Shown piece by piece: positions 23,600 to 33,388 of a stretch of DNA of 64,000 bases. The stretch is from contig NZ_BHWB01000002.1 of NCBI RefSeq assembly GCF_003865075.1, positions 558,001 through 622,000 on the forward strand, given 5' to 3'. A program made the position numbers and the translations under genes. Position 1 is the stretch's first letter, and each line of letters begins with the position of its first letter. The notes below the pieces were generated by a model. It did not search any database and had not been told where the DNA came from. It was given only the letters and a program-made list of their open reading frames with translations. The DNA is from Bacteroides faecalis (GTDB lineage Bacteria; Bacteroidota; Bacteroidia; Bacteroidales; Bacteroidaceae).

Positions 23600-26017
23600 T
23601 TAGTGCTTAATTCCCTCAAACATATCATTTCTGTCTTCTTTGGCTTGTGAAGATTTGCCTTTGAAGCTATTGAATGTATAACTCAATGTCAGCATGATTT
23701 GCGGATATTTGGGTTTGATCTTTGTATACGAACGCAAATCAGCCGTTTGGATATCACTGATATAGCAAGCCGACCGGAAGATATCTTTAAATGCTAGTGT
23801 TGCCGTGAGTTTGCGTTTCAGTAACTGTTGCCGGACAGCTAGATTAGCATACCAGTAAGCGTCGGTTCGTCCCTGGGTGGTAACAGACGGTCCCACGAAG
23901 CTACCATCCAATTGTAGACGTGTATATTTTGCTAATGTGAAGAGGTTGTTCCACAAAATATCATAATTGGTGCTGGATTCGTTCTTTCCTCCGGCAGCCA
24001 GTTCATTCTTTACTTTGTAATGATAGACGTTGCCATTAATCGTCGTATTCCACCAACGGACGGGATGGAGTGATGTACTTAGTTCGATACCGGTTGAATA
24101 ATCATGCCCTACATTGGCCATTGAGTCTAACGTGACACCTGCAATATAAGGAACGCGTAAACGCTCGATTTTATCTTTACGTGTACGATGGAAAAGAGTG
24201 GCTGAAACGCTGTTCTCACCAAAGGATTTGCGGTAGTTCATCTCAAAAGAGTTGATATATTCGGGACGAATATCCGGGTTACCGATCTCGGCTGTATAGA
24301 AGTCACGATATGTTATATAAGGTTCCATATAGAACAATTGTGGGCGAGTGGTTCGTCGTGAGAAAGAGAATAGCAGACGATGTTCGTTCGCGAATGTATA
24401 GCCCAGATGTACGGATGGGAAAAACTCGAAACGGTTTTTTGTTCGGTTGGCTCCGGAAACGGAACTTTTCAATACGGTATGCGTATGCTCTCCACGAACA
24501 CCGGCTTGTGCTTCAAAACGTTTCCAATTGCCTGATAGGATGGTATAAATAGAATTTACACCTTCCTGAAAATAGAATGTATTGTAAATATCGTCACGCC
24601 AATAAAAGCTTTGGTTTTCCGGGTTCCACCACTCCATACTGTAATTGCCGTCTTCCAGGTATGAATAATATTGATATCCGGCTTCCAGTTTACCTACTTT
24701 CTCGAAAGGAAGACTGTAATCGAGATTAGCTCTTAACGTTTCCCGGTGTTCTGCTTCATAGGCACGGTGTCCCTGTTGGCGGTTTCCTTCCAAGTCATTC
24801 AGGTCATTGAAGAAATACTCCAGTGCATGACCTCCGTATTTGTAATATCCGGATGCAGCAATCTGATGACCTTTTTCATTAAAACGATGTTCAACGGAAA
24901 AACTTCCCAAACCGATATTTTCATCGTTATCATAGTCGTCGATACTGTTATAAAACTCGGTTACAGGTTCGCTGCCTTTGATAGTGCGCGTTTCTTTGTA
25001 AGACATGTCCCCTTTTCGTTTATTACCGCCATAGCCGCCTTCAAGATCTACATTGATGGAAGTCTTTGATAGTTCCAGATTCCATCCGCCTTTCAACGTG
25101 TAATAATAAGAATCACCCGTACGAGGACCTACTGAATGGGAAATCGTGGTCTGGTCTCCGACAATGGTTGTTTTCTCCTGATCGAAATCACTTTTACGTA
25201 AACGGTCTGTCCATTGTCCGCCTACGTACCAACGTGAACGATTATTCTGTTGAGTCACTAAGAAGTCGATGTTACGGGCAAGCCAGGTACTTCCTGACAG
25301 GTTTACCATACCGCTTAGTCCTTTTAATGAATGTTTCTTGGTGATAATATTGATGATACCTACATCGCCGTCAGTATCATGTTTGGCAGAGGGAGTAGTG
25401 ATGATCTCAATGTTCTCGATGTGTCCTGCCGGAATCTGTTCTAATGCTTGTGTACCCGAAAATACACTTGGTTTGCCATCTATATATACTTTGAAACCTG
25501 CACTGCCGCGAAAGGTTATTTCTCCGTCTGCATCTACACGAATGGAAGGAGTATTCTCCAGAATGTCTACGGCAGAACCGACACTACCTACTATGTTGGT
25601 GGAGGCTGCCACTACTTTTTTGTCCAACTTATAGACTAGCTGTCGCTTTTCGGCAACTACTTCTACTTCTGCCAGACCGTTCTCTAATGGTTTCATCTCT
25701 ATGTCTCCCAAATTGAGAACAGTGTTACTTGAAATAACCAGATTTTCACGTGCAACAATGTCATACCCTACCAGGCGAATCATCAGAGTATAGGTTCCGG
25801 GCTTCACTTTCTGAAGACTGAAAACTCCTTTTGCATCAGGGGAAGTATGCATCTGTGGGTTGGTATCTCCACTTTTGAACAAGAGCACATCGGCGAAATC
25901 TATTACTTGTTTACTAGTCGCATCAATTAAGCGACCTTTAATCTGAGGATCAGTAGGTGCAGCCCATATCATAGCAGATATCAGGCATAAGACCAACAAC
26001 GTGGATAATTTTTTCAT
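23600..26017 (-). CDS. TonB-dependent receptor / outer-membrane beta-barrel family protein
   Basis: 805 aa. Signal peptide 1-19, carboxypeptidase-regulatory-like domain (about 24-112), plug-like domain (about 140-230, with DILENTPSIRVDADGEITFR and ITTPSAKHDTDGDVGIINII) and a C-terminal barrel of the OMP_b-brl_3 type. This class is distinct from SusC: shorter and not paired with SusD. Possible ligands are metals, peptides or small glycans; the sequence does not tell. It is a single gene, flanked on the right by a 248-bp non-coding gap and on the left by the RHS remnant. No clear terminator was seen downstream. Confidence 0.88.
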   Translation of the reverse strand: MKKLSTLLVLCLISAMIWAAPTDPQIKGRLIDATSKQVIDFADVLLFKSGDTNPQMHTSPDAKGVFSLQKVKPGTYTLMIRLVGYDIVARENLVISSNTVLNLGDIEMKPLENGLAEVEVVAEKRQLVYKLDKKVVAASTNIVGSVGSAVDILENTPSIRVDADGEITFRGSAGFKVYIDGKPSVFSGTQALEQIPAGHIENIEIITTPSAKHDTDGDVGIINIITKKHSLKGLSGMVNLSGSTWLARNIDFLVTQQNNRSRWYVGGQWTDRLRKSDFDQEKTTIVGDQTTISHSVGPRTGDSYYYTLKGGWNLELSKTSINVDLEGGYGGNKRKGDMSYKETRTIKGSEPVTEFYNSIDDYDNDENIGLGSFSVEHRFNEKGHQIAASGYYKYGGHALEYFFNDLNDLEGNRQQGHRAYEAEHRETLRANLDYSLPFEKVGKLEAGYQYYSYLEDGNYSMEWWNPENQSFYWRDDIYNTFYFQEGVNSIYTILSGNWKRFEAQAGVRGEHTHTVLKSSVSGANRTKNRFEFFPSVHLGYTFANEHRLLFSFSRRTTRPQLFYMEPYITYRDFYTAEIGNPDIRPEYINSFEMNYRKSFGENSVSATLFHRTRKDKIERLRVPYIAGVTLDSMANVGHDYSTGIELSTSLHPVRWWNTTINGNVYHYKVKNELAAGGKNESSTNYDILWNNLFTLAKYTRLQLDGSFVGPSVTTQGRTDAYWYANLAVRQQLLKRKLTATLAFKDIFRSACYISDIQTADLRSYTKIKPKYPQIMLTLSYTFNSFKGKSSQAKEDRNDMFEGIKH

Positions 26018-26265
26018 TGTACAATATACTTTTTAGCAGTAACCGGCTCGGATTACTGGTAGTAGTAAATACTTCTTATTTCAAGATTGGTCTGATATCC
26101 TGATGGGTTTCTCTGAAGCTTAGTTTAGCAGCCACTCCGATAATAAGAAGAATAGTCATGTTTATTTCTGTTTCTCTAATAATGGCCTCAAAGATAATAA
26201 CTTTTCGGCATACCTGATATTTATTTCTAAAAAACTCTTTTCTATTTACTATATATATTTTTTTT

Positions 26266-26961
26266 CTATTTTATATTCAATTGTTGTATCACAACTTTTG
26301 CCATCTCTTTTGAGCTAAACGGATTTTCTCCTGTTATTAAACTACCGTCAGAAACAACTTTTGATGTCATCGGAATCAGTGCCTTTTGATAATTAGCTCC
26401 TCTTTCTTTCAGTGCTGCTTCAAGATTAAAAGGTACTTCCTTTTTTCGTTTGGCTATACTTTCTTCACACCATGTAAATCCTGTAATTTTTTTGTGTTTT
26501 ATCAGAAATTCACCATTGGAGAGTCTGACATTTAATAATCCACCAACTCCATGACAGATAGCAGCCACCACTTTATTGTTTTCAAAATGGACTTTTACAA
26601 TCTCTTGTAGAGTAATATTGTTAGGAAAATCATACATAGTACCATGCCCACCTGCTAAGTAAACACAATCAAACATCGATTCGGAAATCTCATCTAAACT
26701 TTTTGTATGTTGCATCATTTCTCTGAATTTAGAGTCGTTCCAATAATCTTTAGAAAGTTTGTCTAAAACTATCGGTTTTAAACTTTCAGGATCTATGGGA
26801 GTATTGCCACCTTTAGGGCTAGCTATGATAAATTCATATCCTTGTTCTTTTGCATTATGATATATGTGGGTAAGTTCACTAAGCCATAACCCCGTTTTTA
26901 AATTTCCATTGGCGTACATACTGGTTCCGGTTACTATTGCCAGTATCTTCAAGTTATCCAT
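26266..26961 (-). CDS. DJ-1/PfpI superfamily protein (type 1 glutamine amidotransferase-like, Hsp31-like)
   Basis: 231 aa, cytoplasmic. The nucleophile elbow AAICHGVGGLL places Cys136 with adjacent His137, and Glu29 in TGLWLSELTH is the expected partner of the nucleophile. YLAGGHGTMYD matches the family glycine-rich loop. Members include the Hsp31/glyoxalase III-type chaperones and deglycases that handle methylglyoxal; which activity applies here is not settled by sequence. It is a single gene, 85 bp beyond the 3-prime end of the adjacent rpiA gene in the same direction, so the two could be co-transcribed. Confidence 0.85.
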   Translation of the reverse strand: MDNLKILAIVTGTSMYANGNLKTGLWLSELTHIYHNAKEQGYEFIIASPKGGNTPIDPESLKPIVLDKLSKDYWNDSKFREMMQHTKSLDEISESMFDCVYLAGGHGTMYDFPNNITLQEIVKVHFENNKVVAAICHGVGGLLNVRLSNGEFLIKHKKITGFTWCEESIAKRKKEVPFNLEAALKERGANYQKALIPMTSKVVSDGSLITGENPFSSKEMAKVVIQQLNIK

Positions 26962-27046
26962 ATTATATAGTTTTTATGGTAGCACAACAATAATAATAAC
27001 TACTTAGATAAGATATTTCATATTTTTTATCTGTTATAGCTTTTTC

Positions 27047-27748
27047 TTATGGAGATACTATTACATTTACGTCATATCCGATGAAAAGTCCGCTTTCAAT
27101 AACACCTGTGATTGATTTCAGTTGTTGTTCCAGCGAAGCGTCGATATAGTTGAAATGAGTATCAAGAATGAAGTTACCGCTTTCTGTCAGAATGGCTCCA
27201 TCCTTTCCGTGGGCAGGACGTAAAGCAATCTCTGAGGCTCCGATCTTCTGTAATTCATGTTCTACATAGCTCAGTGCCGCAGGAAAGACTTCTACAGGTA
27301 TCGGAAAATGACTTCCCAATGAGTTTACGAGTTTGCTCGAATCAATAAGAATAAAGGTTTTTACGCTACTTTTTATCAGTAGTTTTTCTTTGAACATGGC
27401 TCCACCACGTCCTTTTATCAGGTTGTGATCTGAGTCTACCTCATCTGCTCCGTCGAAAGTCCAGTCGGGACGTTTTTCCCAAAGAGTGGTTTGTGGGATA
27501 CCTAGTTGAACACAGGTTATCGAGATTTCTTGTGAGGCGGGGATGACTTCCAAGTGCAGTTTTTCTTTGTGAATTCGTTTGGATAGTTCAAACAAAGTAA
27601 GGTAGACAGTGGAACCTGATCCAGCTCCTATTATGTCACCATCCTTCGCCATAGCTGCCATTTCGCGGGCTACGCGCTCTTTATTTTCTCGGTTGATAAT
27701 CGTATCCGACCATTGCAGATGATTTATCAGTTGGTTTTCCCACTTCAT
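27047..27748 (-). CDS. rpiA: Ribose-5-phosphate isomerase A
   Basis: 233 aa, the normal RpiA length. Substrate and phosphate loops are visible: GAGSGST (41-47), DGADEVD (99-105), KGRGGA (112-117) and GSHFPIPVEV; Glu121 aligns with the catalytic glutamate. It interconverts ribose 5-phosphate and ribulose 5-phosphate in the non-oxidative pentose phosphate pathway, in the cytoplasm. Many Bacteroides rely on the unrelated RpiB, so an RpiA is a possible second isoenzyme. The DJ-1-like gene follows 85 bp downstream on the same strand. Confidence 0.93.
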   Translation of the reverse strand: MKWENQLINHLQWSDTIINRENKERVAREMAAMAKDGDIIGAGSGSTVYLTLFELSKRIHKEKLHLEVIPASQEISITCVQLGIPQTTLWEKRPDWTFDGADEVDSDHNLIKGRGGAMFKEKLLIKSSVKTFILIDSSKLVNSLGSHFPIPVEVFPAALSYVEHELQKIGASEIALRPAHGKDGAILTESGNFILDTHFNYIDASLEQQLKSITGVIESGLFIGYDVNVIVSP

Positions 27749-27956
27749 TTTCTGTATGTTTTTTTACTTATATAACGAATGAGAGGGGTGGTTTGGTTCA
27801 GTAAGTAGTCTGGAATAAGTAAAGGCAAGAGATTAATAAAACTTCATTCTATTTGTTTTTCTATAAATTATATCTAAATTTGTAACCTGTAGGTTTCTTT
27901 TTGGAACTTATAAGTGATATTTCTATTCTAGTAATGCAAATAAAAATCTGTTTATT

Positions 27957-28394
27957 ATGGAAAATGTTACGATTGAGAAAATGGAGGTTAAAAGGTTCTA
28001 TGCACTTTTGATACGAACTATTGTTGGTGTATTACTTATGGCAATGGCAATATGGGGAGTGTTTTGTTTGGATAATGATATACCTAGCAGGTTTATGGGC
28101 AAATGGTTTGTTTTTTTTAATATACTGAATATGATTATTGTATGGAGAACTTCTTCTATTCTGGAAACAATAAAAAAAAGCAGGAAATTGGCAGGGGCTT
28201 TAGACAGTGAAATATATTCTGTCTATAACTATAAAGCTTTGTCCACAGGTTTCTACGCTGCTATCATTAGCGGTATGTTTTTATCTTTTTTCGGTGGACT
28301 CTTTAATTTCTCTATTCGTGTGGGATGTTTGCTAGTGGTTGCTATCTCTTTTTTTTCTGTTGAAATTCGAAGATTGATTTTATATAAGCCTTAG
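27957..28394 (+). CDS. Small four-helix membrane protein (DUF2178-like)
   Basis: 145 aa with four predicted transmembrane helices (about 17-37, 48-63, 97-118 and 121-140). There is no signal peptide. It resembles the DUF2178 group of membrane proteins, which are regularly followed by a short XRE-type repressor gene, as here (4 bp gap). The pairing suggests an autoregulated two-gene unit. Function is unknown; the family assignment is tentative. Confidence 0.6.
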   Translation: MENVTIEKMEVKRFYALLIRTIVGVLLMAMAIWGVFCLDNDIPSRFMGKWFVFFNILNMIIVWRTSSILETIKKSRKLAGALDSEIYSVYNYKALSTGFYAAIISGMFLSFFGGLFNFSIRVGCLLVVAISFFSVEIRRLILYKP

Positions 28395-28398
28395 TCGG

Positions 28399-28620
28399 AT
28401 GATGGAGAATAAAGAATTAATTAATAAAATCAAAGTTTTCAGGGCTATGAAGAATATTAGTCAGGAGGAACTTGCCATAGCCATTGGCGTGACTCGTAAA
28501 ACGATTAATACGGTGGAGACGGGCAAGTTTGTACCTTCTACTATCCTTGCCTTAAGGATAGCACGATATTTTGAAGTTCCGGTAGAGGAAATTTTTGAAT
28601 TAAATGATATGGAGGGCTAA
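28399..28620 (+). CDS. XRE-family helix-turn-helix regulator (YozG-like, short)
   Basis: 73 aa, essentially one HTH_3 domain: KVFRAMKNISQEELAIAIGV then TRKTINTVETGKFVPSTILA and an IFELN tail. This short form usually pairs with a membrane protein gene and represses its own operon. It starts 4 bp after the membrane protein stop (ATG at 28399 or 28402), so the two are translationally linked. Confidence 0.88.
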   Translation: MMENKELINKIKVFRAMKNISQEELAIAIGVTRKTINTVETGKFVPSTILALRIARYFEVPVEEIFELNDMEG

Positions 28621-28632
28621 ATGAACTGTTCA

Positions 28633-29283
28633 TTATAATATCAGCCAGATACCAATGATGTGTCCAACACTTCCTCCCAGACAGAATAAGTGAAAGACTG
28701 CATGCATATACGGTTTGCGAAGTGAATAGAATACAGCACCAATAATGTAGGATGCTCCTCCTCCCAATAACCACCAGAAAGCAGGAGTAGCATTCATTGC
28801 TGTCAAACAGTCCATTAGTGGTTTGAGAGCTACGAGAATAGCAGACCCCATTCCTACGAAACAAATGGTCTCCAGATTGCTATGTTCTTTGAGTTTTGTA
28901 AAGCTCAGGATAAATCCGACGATTGCCGATAGCCAGACAAAAGAGAATATTCCCCATCCCCAACCACCTGCATGGCGCATAACGAGCAATGTGAAAGGGG
29001 TATATGTGCCAGCAATATGTAAATAAATAGCTCCATGATCGAATTTACGCAGTAACTCTTTCAATCGTCCCGGACGACTGGCATGATACCACGTTGAACT
29101 AATGTAGCAAGATAACATTCCTACCAGATAGACTGAAACACAGGTCACCGCCCATGTTGGTTCCATATTTTCAGCAGCTCTTTTTAACAGTATATATCCT
29201 GCAATAATTCCAAGCAGAATACCTGATCCATGACTTAGGGCATTAACCCATTCTTCCTTATTGCTGTATCGTTTATTTTTCAA
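28633..29283 (-). CDS. trhA: Hemolysin III / PAQR family membrane protein
   Basis: 216 aa with seven transmembrane helices. Family motifs are present: the histidine of NALSHGSG, the serine and histidine of SSTWYHAS, FDHGAIYLHIAGTYTPF, and a C-terminal HAVFHLFCLGGSVGH, together forming the conserved metal-site residues of PAQR proteins. Bacterial members (TrhA) affect membrane lipid homeostasis; the hemolysin name is historical. It converges on the HTH gene with 12 bp between stops. A -7 TACCTTTG on the minus strand lies at 29381-29388. Confidence 0.9.
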   Translation of the reverse strand: MKNKRYSNKEEWVNALSHGSGILLGIIAGYILLKRAAENMEPTWAVTCVSVYLVGMLSCYISSTWYHASRPGRLKELLRKFDHGAIYLHIAGTYTPFTLLVMRHAGGWGWGIFSFVWLSAIVGFILSFTKLKEHSNLETICFVGMGSAILVALKPLMDCLTAMNATPAFWWLLGGGASYIIGAVFYSLRKPYMHAVFHLFCLGGSVGHIIGIWLIL

Positions 29284-29380
29284 AGTTTTTCCTCCGTATG
29301 TTCAAATTGTCCTAATGTTTACTGTTTTAGAATTCAGCCAGTCATGGTGACCTTTTAAAGGGTGTGATTAGAATTGGTCA

Positions 29381-29388
29381 CAAAGGTA
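29381..29388 (-). promoter_or_regulatory. -7 box for trhA
   Basis: The complement reads TACCTTTG, a perfect Bacteroides -7 box, giving a leader of about 90 nt to trhA. No TTTG lies at the standard -33 spacing (nearest 25 bp). Confidence 0.4.
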
Positions 29389-29444
29389 GTGCTTTTTCTA
29401 AAAAGAGAAAGAACAAAGGACTTTTGTTACATCGACTCTTTGGC

Positions 29445-31325
29445 TTATTCCTTTCTTAAAATAATTGTTCCATTATATTGTTCTGCCACCTGTTTGCGGA
29501 AGTCGATAAAAGCTGGGTATTCTTCTGGATCATAAACACCTTTGTTCATCAACAGTCGGTGGATAACAAATATTTCTTTGTCTTTCACTTGAATGGAAGA
29601 TAGGAATTTACCGAATTTGCTTTGCAGATTAACAGGACGAGGAAGTCCTTCAATGGCATAACCTTCAGGTAATGGGATGCAAATGCTGTCTGTATCCGAA
29701 AAACCATAATTGATATGAATAGGATATGTACGCTTTGCGCTACGAGGTACACTGAATCCTTTACGGAAAACATTGACAGGGATGAACAGTCGGTTGCCTG
29801 TTTTATTGCCATACTGGTTACTACTGATCACATAACTGAAAGTGATAGACGGATTGGATTCTTTCTGTTCGTTAATTTGCAGATTGAGAATATCGGCTTG
29901 AGGCAAATTAATATTCGAACGGATACGGTCTTTCTTTTGATTGGGTTCCAAGTACATGATGTCTGCTTCGTCTTCGTATTGAAACAATCGGGAAATCTCA
30001 TTTACTTCGATGCGACTTTCAGTCGTGGGAGAAAGGAGGACTTTGGCCGTAATAGATTGCGTGTTTAGTGAATCCGGATAAGTGGGCAGACGATATATAC
30101 GTCCTCCTGTAGGCTCAATAAGTAACGCATCGTGACCTGCAATACCTTGATGGACATATCCGAAAGGAAGCTCTGCATTGGTACATTCCAGCCAAAGTGT
30201 ATCTTGTGGAAGAGGAACATGCAGAATAACATGATTCATCTGATTCGGACTTGAGAAATCGGGAATGAGCCGTTCATTTTCGGTGCTGATGGCGGTATAA
30301 GTAGAAGAAATATCTAATTCCTTCAACATAGCACGCATATAATTGGAGAGTCCTTTGCAATCACCGAATCCTGTACGGCAAACATCAGTGGCAGCGATGG
30401 GCTGTAAACCTCCAATTCCTAACTGAATGCTGACGTAACGTGTATTTTTTGCCAGATAGTCGTACACTGCTTTCACTTTCTCCCGATCGGTGGAGCAATT
30501 AGCTGTCAGTTCATGCAATGAATTCCGGAAAGGTTCGGTCAGCAGATCACGTCCTTCGAGTAGTTTGTTTTGCCATTCTCCAAATTTCTGCCAAGTACTC
30601 ATATCTCCTACCGTCTTGTCGTATTGAAAAGCAGAAGGAGAAAAATAAATACGTGGAAACAGTTGCGCAAAAGAAGGGCCAAACGGTTCTTTTGCGATTG
30701 GTGGCAGTTTTGTAGCTGTGGCTTCGATAATCTGCTGTCCATTCGGACCGATGGACTCTTTCACCTGAATGTTTTTTCCTTTGGTATGTTGCTCATAATA
30801 CCGACATGTTTGTTCGGCAGGTAGCTCAATCCGGTAAGAAGCTTTTTCTACTCTTTGGTCGAAGCTGAATTGTGGTAGGAAAGGTGGATAACCGATGAGA
30901 CCGTTGGTGCATTTTATTTCCCATTCGTATCTCACAGTAAAAGGCAAAGAAGGATAGTTGCAGTCGTACACATAGAAATAATCGTCCGAAGCGAGTGAAC
31001 CGGAGTACTCACTCTTCTGAAGATTTGATTTCTTAATCTTCCGTACGCTTTGCCCAGTGGCATTAAATATCTCTCCGGAAAACTTCTGCAAGGAATTGAA
31101 CATGTCACAACGACAAATAAACCGGGCGTCTTCCATCCCTTTGCGATTGAGAATGGTGATGGTGATGCTCTGCTTTTCTACCGATTGCGTCATCGACTTG
31201 CAAATGATTTCTGTGTGCATATCCTGTACGATGGAGATGAGATCGGACTGCACATCCTGCGCTTGTGCGAAGAGTGTAAAGAGGATTAAACAGGCGCAGG
31301 ATAGAAGTCTGGTTGAATGATTCAT
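29445..31325 (-). CDS. DUF3857 / transglutaminase-like protein, intact catalytic residues
   Basis: 626 aa. Signal peptide 1-22. A DUF3857 domain (about 45-215) is followed by a transglutaminase-like domain (about 265-390) with Cys323 in GFGDCKGLSNYM, His365 in QMNHVILHV and an acidic residue in WLECTNAELPFG (Glu where Asp is usual), then a C-terminal beta domain. Secreted or periplasmic. The domain class suggests peptide or cell-wall cross-link processing; the actual reaction is unknown. It is the third gene of a leftward run of three DUF3857 paralogues (33-bp and 23-bp gaps), the only one retaining the catalytic Cys and His. Confidence 0.8.
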   Translation of the reverse strand: MNHSTRLLSCACLILFTLFAQAQDVQSDLISIVQDMHTEIICKSMTQSVEKQSITITILNRKGMEDARFICRCDMFNSLQKFSGEIFNATGQSVRKIKKSNLQKSEYSGSLASDDYFYVYDCNYPSLPFTVRYEWEIKCTNGLIGYPPFLPQFSFDQRVEKASYRIELPAEQTCRYYEQHTKGKNIQVKESIGPNGQQIIEATATKLPPIAKEPFGPSFAQLFPRIYFSPSAFQYDKTVGDMSTWQKFGEWQNKLLEGRDLLTEPFRNSLHELTANCSTDREKVKAVYDYLAKNTRYVSIQLGIGGLQPIAATDVCRTGFGDCKGLSNYMRAMLKELDISSTYTAISTENERLIPDFSSPNQMNHVILHVPLPQDTLWLECTNAELPFGYVHQGIAGHDALLIEPTGGRIYRLPTYPDSLNTQSITAKVLLSPTTESRIEVNEISRLFQYEDEADIMYLEPNQKKDRIRSNINLPQADILNLQINEQKESNPSITFSYVISSNQYGNKTGNRLFIPVNVFRKGFSVPRSAKRTYPIHINYGFSDTDSICIPLPEGYAIEGLPRPVNLQSKFGKFLSSIQVKDKEIFVIHRLLMNKGVYDPEEYPAFIDFRKQVAEQYNGTIILRKE

Positions 31326-31358
31326 GATGTATATAAAGTTTTTTAAGATGGGTATTAT

Positions 31359-33365
31359 TTATAACTTTCTCAGTACTACCATTTCATTGTTTTTATTGGT
31401 GATCTTTTCCCAGAAAGCTTTCACGTCTTGATACTCATCAGGCAGATAGAATGATTTGCTGGAAGAAAATACATACTCTATTTTTATTGCATCATGTTCT
31501 TGGGATATGTTGTATTGGCAGATACTTTGTCCGTCTTTTGCTATGAGTTTCATAGATTTGGGAATTTCTTCGATTACATAGCCTTCTGGAATTCTTAGAA
31601 GTGTAGTCAGAAACAGTTGATTGTTATATGTTATTTCTATGGGAAGCTTTCGCTCTGCTTGTGTGAATGGGCATTTGCTGACATGGAGGAATACAAGCGG
31701 ATTCACGTAAATGTGGTTGTCACTTACTGTCAGTTGTTTCTCAAATTCAAAAAATTCTGTAACGTTAGGTGAGAATGACCGCACATCTTTTACTTGAAAT
31801 TGCTTGACACTGATGCTCTCTGTTGTTTCCAGTTCGCTTATAAAGGCGGTACTGTCTTTGGCATTATGATAACGTTTTCGAAACGAATACGTATCTAATC
31901 CGGTATACTTAGTCAGTCTGGTTCCTTTGATTTTTCCTTCCGGACAAATGTATCCGTCTACTTTCGAGTCGATTTGATGTTTACCCAGCCGGTTCAGGTT
32001 TACCCAATAACTTGCTCCCATATCATTGATGATACGTGCCTGATCTACCATTAATATAGGAGATAGGACATTTATGAACCCGTAATCTATTGAACCGTCT
32101 AAGAAAACAAATGTGCTGTCGGTATCAGCAATACCTACAATAAAGGTATTTAACTTCAGAATAGAAGGGTGGCTGATGGGTAATCTTCCTGCATCTCTCC
32201 TGCTCATTACCACTGGATAACAGGGAATCTGTGCGTCACGCAGCATACTCATCAATATAAAATTGAAGTCGGCATTGCTGCCTGTTTGATCTTTTATTAC
32301 TTTTTTTACTTCATTTCCATATAGGCTGTATTGTCCATTCCAGGATAGCTTCTTTTTGAGGAAAAGAAAGATTGCGGATATTTGCTCCAGTTGGCTAGGT
32401 AATTTATCCAGGTGCAGTGACTTTATTTCTTTGTGGTAAGGATTGCGCATTCTGAGTAACCCGCCAAAACTTTCATCTTCTAACAGCATTTTATCGATAT
32501 CATTCCACGCTTGGGTAAATGAATGATAGGGCCTGCCCGGAATTTCAAGTCCTTTGATTTCGAGATTGACACCGCTCAGGTAGTCATCCGCACACCAGAC
32601 ATAATTATCAGCATGAAGAGCTGGTAATTGCTTGCCGGTGAATAGTAAATAGTCTCCTTTGCATTCTATCGTTCCTGGAGGATAGGGCGGTTCGAGCATG
32701 AATAATTGACGGGTTGTTTCTTTTTGGGGAGTTAGGCTATAGCTGCCTTGTACCTCTAGGCTGTATTTAAAATATTCGGGTATTGTTATTTCGTATTGAG
32801 CCAAAAGGACCGGAATATTCCTTTGAGCTTTCCAAGGAGCTATATTGAAGAAAAAATCAGAATGTAATTGAAACTTATATTCGAATACTGTTCCTTTTTT
32901 GACAGCAGGTATGGAAAACTTAGTTAGCATATAATCGTTGTTAAGCCGTTCTTTAAAAATGAGATTGTTTTTTAGTTTGGTACGTACAATTTCTCCTTTT
33001 TCCAGATTATAGGCTGATGCGTCAATCTGTTTGACTGTCTCTCTTAAACGATTGTCTTTAGTATTCAGGTAATATGGAATGCTGATGTTAGCATGAGATG
33101 CCCCATTAGGCTTGAGTACTTTAACCTTGAACTCGTAGTCATATACAAGGCGGAACTGCCGTTCGACGAAAATATAGTTTACACTACATTTGGAATAAAG
33201 TACTACTGCCGTAGCGGATGTGTCAGGAGCATACTCGGTCATAGCCAACTCCTCTTTGGTGGGATGGCCGTATTTTGTGCTAGGCTCAATATTAGCGAGC
33301 TTAGCCTGACGGGCGGAACTCTGCCAGCCTAATAATAACATGGCAAACAGCAGTATCAGCTTCAT
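31359..33365 (-). CDS. DUF3857 / transglutaminase-like protein, catalytic residues lost
   Basis: 668 aa. Signal peptide 1-17, a DUF3857 domain (about 55-260) and a transglutaminase-like domain, with a beta C-terminus. In the nucleophile block the sequence reads TGSNADFNFILMSML, so Cys is replaced by Asn-Ala; the His block reads KLNTFIVGI, so His is replaced by Thr. The Asp in FLDGSID remains. The fold is therefore kept but the enzyme is predicted inactive and may bind peptide. Middle gene of the DUF3857 run, 33 bp before 29445-31325 and 23 bp after 33389-35401. Confidence 0.8.
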   Translation of the reverse strand: MKLILLFAMLLLGWQSSARQAKLANIEPSTKYGHPTKEELAMTEYAPDTSATAVVLYSKCSVNYIFVERQFRLVYDYEFKVKVLKPNGASHANISIPYYLNTKDNRLRETVKQIDASAYNLEKGEIVRTKLKNNLIFKERLNNDYMLTKFSIPAVKKGTVFEYKFQLHSDFFFNIAPWKAQRNIPVLLAQYEITIPEYFKYSLEVQGSYSLTPQKETTRQLFMLEPPYPPGTIECKGDYLLFTGKQLPALHADNYVWCADDYLSGVNLEIKGLEIPGRPYHSFTQAWNDIDKMLLEDESFGGLLRMRNPYHKEIKSLHLDKLPSQLEQISAIFLFLKKKLSWNGQYSLYGNEVKKVIKDQTGSNADFNFILMSMLRDAQIPCYPVVMSRRDAGRLPISHPSILKLNTFIVGIADTDSTFVFLDGSIDYGFINVLSPILMVDQARIINDMGASYWVNLNRLGKHQIDSKVDGYICPEGKIKGTRLTKYTGLDTYSFRKRYHNAKDSTAFISELETTESISVKQFQVKDVRSFSPNVTEFFEFEKQLTVSDNHIYVNPLVFLHVSKCPFTQAERKLPIEITYNNQLFLTTLLRIPEGYVIEEIPKSMKLIAKDGQSICQYNISQEHDAIKIEYVFSSSKSFYLPDEYQDVKAFWEKITNKNNEMVVLRKL

Positions 33366-33388
33366 ATTATTTACAGATTGAGATTATA